Shown: in pieces, positions 59,622 to 64,000 of the stretch
How positions within the stretch are numbered: position 1 is the first letter of the stretch
Layout of the letters: every line of letters begins with the position of its first letter
Assembly: GCF_001073085.1 (NCBI RefSeq)
Contig: NZ_JVFV01000042.1
Coordinates: 62,001 to 126,000 of the forward strand
Reading direction: 5' to 3'
DNA: 64,000 nt
Origin: Streptococcus pseudopneumoniae
GTDB taxonomy: Bacteria > Bacillota > Bacilli > Lactobacillales > Streptococcaceae
Program-made: the position numbers and the translations under genes
Notes under the pieces: generated by a model
Told to the model about the DNA's origin: nothing
The model's input: only the letters and a program-made list of their open reading frames with translations
Databases searched by the model: none

Positions 59622-59653
59622 GGTAGAATAAAATAGGAAAAGGAGGAGCCGAT

Positions 59654-60337
59654 ATGAAGCATATTCTGGTTATTGAAGACGAAGCTTTGATTCGAGATGA
59701 AATTGTCATTTTGTTAGAGAAAGCGGGTTATCAAGTTGATAAGTTGACTGACTTCAAAGATACAAGCCAGCAAGTATTGCAATACGATACAGATTTAATC
59801 ATACTGGATTTGAATTTACCAGGAGAAACAGGTTTTCAAATTTGTAAAAATCTCAAGTCCAAACGCTCTGTGCCCATATTGGTTCTCACCTCCCGTGAAC
59901 AACTAAAAGATGAGATTTACGCCCTAAAATTAGGAGCTGACGAGTACTTAACAAAACCTTTCAAGAAAGAAAGATTCTTAGCTCGTATAGAAAACATCTT
60001 GAAACGCTATGAAGGTAGACAAAATTTGCTTGAAAAAGATAATTTCCTGCTGGATAGAAATACCTATACTCTTTATATCAACGGACATTCGATTTTACTC
60101 CCTCAAAATCAAGGGAAATTGTTAGAAACCTTGTTAGTGGCAACTGATTCTGTCGTCACAAAAGAAGAACTAAGCATGAAACTGTGGAATACAACTGAGT
60201 TCATCGATGAAAATGCCCTACAAGTAAACATTGCAAGGCTGAAAAAGGTGATGAAACAGGCTGGCATTGCCCTTAAAGTCAAGTCCGTCAGAGGTATTGG
60301 TTACAAGCTAGAAGAGGTAAGTCCAGATGAAACATAA
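59654..60337 (+). CDS. BceR-like OmpR-family response regulator
   Basis: The 227-residue regulator has a receiver domain with the phosphoacceptor Asp in LIILDLNLPG near residue 52 and the conserved Lys in LTKPF near residue 102, and a C-terminal winged-helix DNA-binding domain (residues about 130-225). It starts after AAAAGGAGGAGC and overlaps the kinase gene by 11 bp. Confidence 0.94.
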   Translation: MKHILVIEDEALIRDEIVILLEKAGYQVDKLTDFKDTSQQVLQYDTDLIILDLNLPGETGFQICKNLKSKRSVPILVLTSREQLKDEIYALKLGADEYLTKPFKKERFLARIENILKRYEGRQNLLEKDNFLLDRNTYTLYINGHSILLPQNQGKLLETLLVATDSVVTKEELSMKLWNTTEFIDENALQVNIARLKKVMKQAGIALKVKSVRGIGYKLEEVSPDET

Positions 60338-61328
60338 TCTAAAATATCTAGCTAGTTATCTGCCTTGGTTACTTGTTCTCTTAGCATTTGATCTATTTAC
60401 AGCTGTCCTGCTTTGGCTTTCAGATGTGAGAATGTTTCAAGCTCTCATACTTCTCTATATTTTAGCCACCGTCCTGCTTTTTTTCATCCTATCATTCTTA
60501 CTTATAAGAACAGAAAGAAAAAAAGCCGCTGCCTATAAATCCTTCATAGCCAATCCTAAGATCGATACTGAGCTTGAATTATTGAATTTATCAAGTGCCT
60601 CAGAGAAAGAAAGCATTGAAAAAATAGCAGATACACTTTATCAAAAGCAGGCTCAAATAGGAAAACTCAACTCATTACTAGCCGAGTACGAGGACTATGT
60701 TGAAAAATGGGCGCATGAGATTAAACTTCCTTTATCGCTTCTTTCCCTCCTTTTAGACAATCAAAGTGACCAACTACCTGAGGATACTGCTTTTAAATTG
60801 GACTATGTGAAAAATCAAATCCAAGGAAATGTATCACAGATCCTATTCTACTACAGGGTGAAAAGTGAGAAAAATGATTTTCTATTTGAAGACCTTGACC
60901 TAGAAGAGTGTATCCAAGATCTTTTGGAGAACTTTGATCCCTTGCTCAAAGAAAAGAATTTTACGATTAAGTTAGAAAACATACAAGGAATCTGCTACAC
61001 CGATCAACGCAGTTTTGGATTTATCCTGTCTCAAATACTAGCCAACGCCCTTAAATATAGCTCTGACAAACCAGAACTCAAGATTTCTATGTCAAGTGAC
61101 AAGGGGCGCAAAACCCTAATTATTAGGGATAATGGGTGTGGAGTTAAAGCTTGCGACCTCCCTCATATCTTTGAAAAAGGATTTACAGGTGATTCAGGAG
61201 AGACAAGGAAAAAATCAACAGGCATGGGTCTCTATCTTGTCAAACAATTAGCAGATGCTTTAAAAATCGACATCGTAGTAAAATCCGAATGGATGCATGG
61301 ATTTGAAATCTCTCTTTCTATTTCGTAA
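60327..61328 (+). CDS. BceS-like intramembrane-sensing histidine kinase
   Basis: The 333-residue kinase has two closely spaced N-terminal membrane helices (about residues 10-28 and 35-60) with almost no outer loop, so it cannot bind ligand itself and relies on the BceAB-like transporter. The H-box is WAHEIKLPLS near residue 131; the N-box (ILANALKYS), G1 (DNGCGV) and G2 (GMGLYLVKQL) follow. It is the last gene of the module. Confidence 0.94.
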   Translation: MKHNLKYLASYLPWLLVLLAFDLFTAVLLWLSDVRMFQALILLYILATVLLFFILSFLLIRTERKKAAAYKSFIANPKIDTELELLNLSSASEKESIEKIADTLYQKQAQIGKLNSLLAEYEDYVEKWAHEIKLPLSLLSLLLDNQSDQLPEDTAFKLDYVKNQIQGNVSQILFYYRVKSEKNDFLFEDLDLEECIQDLLENFDPLLKEKNFTIKLENIQGICYTDQRSFGFILSQILANALKYSSDKPELKISMSSDKGRKTLIIRDNGCGVKACDLPHIFEKGFTGDSGETRKKSTGMGLYLVKQLADALKIDIVVKSEWMHGFEISLSIS

Positions 61329-61390
61329 TTTTTCGATTAAGAAAATCTCCTAGTCATAGAAAGCACATATTTTATACCAAAAAGGAAAGC

Positions 61391-61519
61391 TGTACTGCCC
61401 CCAAAAAGTTGGACAAATAATTATTGAAAGGATTTAGTTCTGTATTGCACAGGGCTAAGTCCTTTTAGTTTGACTTTAATTCGTTTGTTGTTGTAGTAAT
61501 CAATGTAGTCCACAATAAA
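61391..61519 (-). mobile_element. Truncated IS3-family (IS150/IS861-like) remnant
   Basis: The inverted-repeat end TGTACTGCCCCCAAAAAGTT and the last codons of an IS3-family transposase (VDYIDYYNNKRIKVKLKG then LSPVQYRTKSF, stop at 61421) survive. The rest of the element is gone. The inner junction lies near 61519, where a fragment of another gene begins. Confidence 0.8.
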
Positions 61520-61642
61520 GTATACCTAAGATGGTTAAAACTATTTTTCCGATATTCACTTCTGACCCGATGATCAATAACAGATATATATCAAATAAGC
61601 AATAACATTTATTTCACCAATCCCAGCAATAAAATCTTTCAT
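61520..61642 (-). pseudogene. Broken small membrane-peptide gene cut by the IS remnant
   Basis: A frame with an excellent AGGAGAAGG site starts at 61642 (MKDFIAGIGEINVIAYLIYI) but stops after 22 codons at 61574. Inserting one base near the TTTG at 61596 would extend it with a hydrophobic sequence (LLLIIGSEVNIGKIVLTILG) until the IS junction. A signal-like, two-helix small peptide is plausible. Function unknown. Confidence 0.5.
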
Positions 61643-61815
61643 TTACCTTCTCCTAAAATCAACTTTTAATTTAAATATACTATAAACTTCAGAAAATTAA
61701 AAGAATGTTCTGATTAAACTTTAAGTTTTCCAATATCATCTACTTATGAATTCTGACAATTCTGATTTAAATCTATAAAAAACAGTAAAACCGACTTGGT
61801 TCTACTGTCTTATTC
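61643..61815. other. Gene-free stretch between the peptide fragment and the helicase gene
   Basis: AT-rich sequence. It contains the tandem pair CAGAATTGTCAGAATT and a TATAGT-like -10 on the minus strand that could have driven the lost peptide gene. No gene or terminator is supported. Confidence 0.4.
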
Positions 61816-63159
61816 TTAAAATGTTTGGCGTTTGGCTTTTCGCTCTGCACGTCCGCGAGCACGACCTTCTGCTCGCTTGGTTTTACGGCGTTTTTCATCG
61901 ACGGCCCACTGGATTTTTTTCTTATAACCTGGTTTGACTTTTTTCTTTTTCTTTTTAACCAAGCCAATCATTTCGATGTCCAGCTTTTCCTGTTTCTTCT
62001 CACGATTAGCACGGCGGTCACGGTCATAAGTATCTTGGAACTCTCCATCTTTAACCATCTTAGGAGTAAACTTGATTCCTAGTTTTTCCAACTCACGAAT
62101 ATCTGAGTCATCACTAGGCTGGTAAAGGGTAATGGCTGTTCCTGGTAGACCATTACGTCCAGTTCGTCCAACACGGTGGACAAAGAAGGACAAGTCTTGT
62201 GGAATAGCATCATTGATAACGTGGCTGACACCCTCAATATCAATACCACGCGCAGCTAGGTCAGTTGCTACAATATATTCAAAATCAAGATTTTTCACCT
62301 GATTCATAATTCGCTTGCGTTCACGAGGTGCAATATCCCCATGAATCTTAGCAACCTTCAAGCCTTGGGCTGTTAAGTATGTATGCAATTCATCTGCCCG
62401 CGTCTTAGTATTGACAAAAATCATGGCTAGATATGGTTGCATGACTTGAGTCAATTCATAAATCTGGGCATTCTTATCACGACCTTTAGTCGAAATCAAC
62501 CAGTTATCAATGGTATCTGAGATAACTGTTTTGGTCTTGATTTTTTCCATGACAGGATTTGACAAGTATTTTTTCAAGAATGGTTGCAGTTTTTGTGGGA
62601 TAGTCGCTGAAAAGACCATAAACTGCAAGTCTTTTGGAAGACTTCCTGCAATCTTATCAACCGTCTCTAGGAATCCCATATCCAAGGTCATATCAGCTTC
62701 ATCGACTACAAAGGTCTTAGCCTTGTGGATAGCCAAATCGCCAGACTTGACCAAATCATAGATACGACCTGGTGTTCCGATAACAATATGGGGCTGGTTG
62801 CTTGCCAGTTTGTCAATTTGGCGCGCTTTGTCTGTTCCACCAACGTAGTTAACGACACGTACTTCTACATCCGAGTGGCCTGCAATTTGACGAGCAGCTT
62901 GGTAAATCTGAGTCGCTAATTCACGACTTGGAGCTGTGATAACTGCCTGCACGCTATCGCTCTCTTCATCCAACTGTTGGAAAATTGGAAGCAAGAAGGT
63001 ATGAGTTTTTCCTGAACCTGTTTTGGATTCACCAACCAAGTCACGACCTGCTAGGACAATAGGAATCAACTTATCTTGCACCTCTGTTGGAGTGGTAAAC
63101 TTCAACTCCTCCAAGGCTTCTTCTATATATTTTTTAAACTTAAATTTCGTAAATGACAT
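61816..63159 (-). CDS. DEAD-box RNA helicase
   Basis: The 447-residue helicase has motif I SKTGSGKT near residue 42, motif Ia PSRELA, the DEAD box VVDEADMTLD near residue 150, SAT in FSATIP near residue 182 and motif VI HRVGRTGR near residue 335. The C terminus (residues about 390-447) is strongly basic with KKKKKK and KRAEGRARGRAERK, an RNA-binding tail as in CshB-type cold and ribosome-assembly helicases. It starts at 63159 (MSFTKFKFKKYIEEA). Confidence 0.93.
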   Translation of the reverse strand: MSFTKFKFKKYIEEALEELKFTTPTEVQDKLIPIVLAGRDLVGESKTGSGKTHTFLLPIFQQLDEESDSVQAVITAPSRELATQIYQAARQIAGHSDVEVRVVNYVGGTDKARQIDKLASNQPHIVIGTPGRIYDLVKSGDLAIHKAKTFVVDEADMTLDMGFLETVDKIAGSLPKDLQFMVFSATIPQKLQPFLKKYLSNPVMEKIKTKTVISDTIDNWLISTKGRDKNAQIYELTQVMQPYLAMIFVNTKTRADELHTYLTAQGLKVAKIHGDIAPRERKRIMNQVKNLDFEYIVATDLAARGIDIEGVSHVINDAIPQDLSFFVHRVGRTGRNGLPGTAITLYQPSDDSDIRELEKLGIKFTPKMVKDGEFQDTYDRDRRANREKKQEKLDIEMIGLVKKKKKKVKPGYKKKIQWAVDEKRRKTKRAEGRARGRAERKAKRQTF

Positions 63160-63272
63160 AATATCCTCGATTCTATCTATCTACTCATTATACCACATTT
63201 TAATGCATTACAGTTAAACTTTCGATTTGGATAATCACGTGGAAATTTCAAAATATACCCGAATAAAGACAA

Positions 63273-63309
63273 GAAAAATACTCTCTGTCCATCCTAAACA
63301 AAGAGTATT
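63273..63309 (-). terminator. Terminator after the esterase gene
   Basis: A minus-strand stem ATACTCT / AGAGTAT is followed by TTTTTC. Confidence 0.65.
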
Positions 63310-63315
63310 AGATTT

Positions 63316-64000
63316 TTACGTAAGATTCCACTCTTCTCTCAGCCAATCACAAAAATGATGATAGCGTTGGTCGAGAGCTTCATGATGCCCATAAGCATCA
63401 AATGTGCAATAAGTCGAAGGGACTTTCTCTGAAATCAGATCATGAATGTTTCTAGCAAAAATAGGAGCCTTAGACAGACGGTTGGAATGATTAGCACCTT
63501 CTGTCTGACCATTTTGTAGATAAATAAGGCTTTGGCTCTGCATCAAGTCATGTTCCCTACAAAAGTCTATAAAGTCTGGATACCAGAAGGAACCACAGAT
63601 AGAAAAGATACAGGTCGCAGGAAGATAACTACTATAGAGACTATAGACAGCAGCAAGCCCACCCAGTGAATAGCCACCATAGGCAATTCGACTTTCATCA
63701 ATCAAGTAGTCCTTTTGCAGAGTTGTTAGAATCCCTTGAAAGAGCTTTTGATGGTATCGGTCTAGTCTTCCACCAAAGTCTGATGCCCCTTCTTTCAAAG
63801 CACTAGCTTGCCAAGGTGTAAAGTCATCCAGACGATTTTCTGGAATCAAGCCCACCAAAATCACAGATTGGGATAGGTCTGACAAATAGTCCAATTGTCC
63901 ATCATTTAAAAGCACAAGTGGATAGGCTTGTTGAGGATCATAGTTTGAAGGCAGACTGACCCTAACCTGAATCCCTTCCCAGTTAAACTCCTTATTTCTT
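63316..64000 (-). CDS. Putative esterase, alpha/beta hydrolase (5' end outside window)
   Basis: The frame stays open from the stop at 63316 to the window edge (at least 228 codons, entering as RNKEFNWEGIQVRVSLPSNY). The nucleophile elbow GYSLGG near the middle, a downstream acid and a C-terminal His (YGHHEALDQ) match the esterase/D-type alpha-beta hydrolase family. An internal GTG at 63915 is not the true start, because conserved sequence precedes it. Substrate is unknown. Confidence 0.8.
   Translation of the reverse strand, partial: RNKEFNWEGIQVRVSLPSNYDPQQAYPLVLLNDGQLDYLSDLSQSVILVGLIPENRLDDFTPWQASALKEGASDFGGRLDRYHQKLFQGILTTLQKDYLIDESRIAYGGYSLGGLAAVYSLYSSYLPATCIFSICGSFWYPDFIDFCREHDLMQSQSLIYLQNGQTEGANHSNRLSKAPIFARNIHDLISEKVPSTYCTFDAYGHHEALDQRYHHFCDWLREEWNLT

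Overview
The window is about 64 kb of low-GC Firmicute chromosome from a Streptococcus of the mitis group (S. mitis, S. oralis or S. pneumoniae-like). The evidence is the core gene set (EzrA, RodA, PgdA, ClpE, DnaE, PyrK/Pfk, PdxST), a YSIRK/LPXTG-anchored BgaA-type beta-galactosidase, streptococcal families such as DUF4059 and DUF1827, an SMK-type leader before metK, and three copies of a roughly 170 bp intergenic repeat that resembles the pneumococcal SPRITE family. There are no rRNA genes, prophage or CRISPR arrays. One tRNA-Thr gene is present. Species assignment is inference.

Layout. 1-4.6 kb: a polar amino-acid ABC transporter with a DUF4059 protein, an ArsC/Spx-like protein, Ogt, a GNAT enzyme, and a divergent DUF1836/hemolysin III pair. 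4.6-6.1 kb: pdxS-pdxT for pyridoxal phosphate. 6.2-13.5 kb: a run of small housekeeping genes (cmk, LysM protein, ferredoxin, glycosyltransferase, galE, DadA-like oxidase, Nif3-like protein, trmK). 13.6-17.2 kb: a P-type ATPase, a PlsC acyltransferase, tRNA-Thr and an unassigned candidate small RNA with its own promoter and terminator. 17.4-23.2 kb: pyk, pfkA and dnaE. 23.3-25.7 kb: a broken B3/4-domain gene, gloA, and infC-rpmI-rplT behind an attenuated leader. 25.8-36.1 kb: pgdA, then ezrA, gyrB, a HAD phosphatase, a DJ-1 protein, rodA and dinG. 36.2-47.9 kb: a 61-residue protein, nnrD, the 7.6 kb bgaA, folD and a second amino-acid ABC transporter. 48-52.7 kb: DUF1797, CtsR-controlled clpE, a Nudix hydrolase, DUF1827 and a GNAT protein. 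52.7-56.6 kb: metK with its riboswitch, a GntR regulator and guaA. 56.7-61.3 kb: a complete BceAB-BceRS-like antimicrobial-peptide sensing and resistance module. 61.3-64 kb: an IS3-family remnant fused to a broken small peptide gene, a DEAD-box helicase and a partial esterase.

The strongest observations outside routine annotation are these. Four genes (ferredoxin, P-type ATPase, pgdA, HAD phosphatase) have a -10 hexamer only 6-7 bases before the start codon, which predicts leaderless mRNAs. infC most probably starts at an ATA codon. A standalone candidate sRNA lies at 17.03-17.17 kb. The B3/4 gene carries two separate one-base deletions. A CcpA-like (cre) site lies inside the bgaA leader. The Bce module carries a candidate operator, and the IS remnant abuts a truncated small membrane peptide. 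I found no clearly new multi-gene system; most of the window is conserved streptococcal core.
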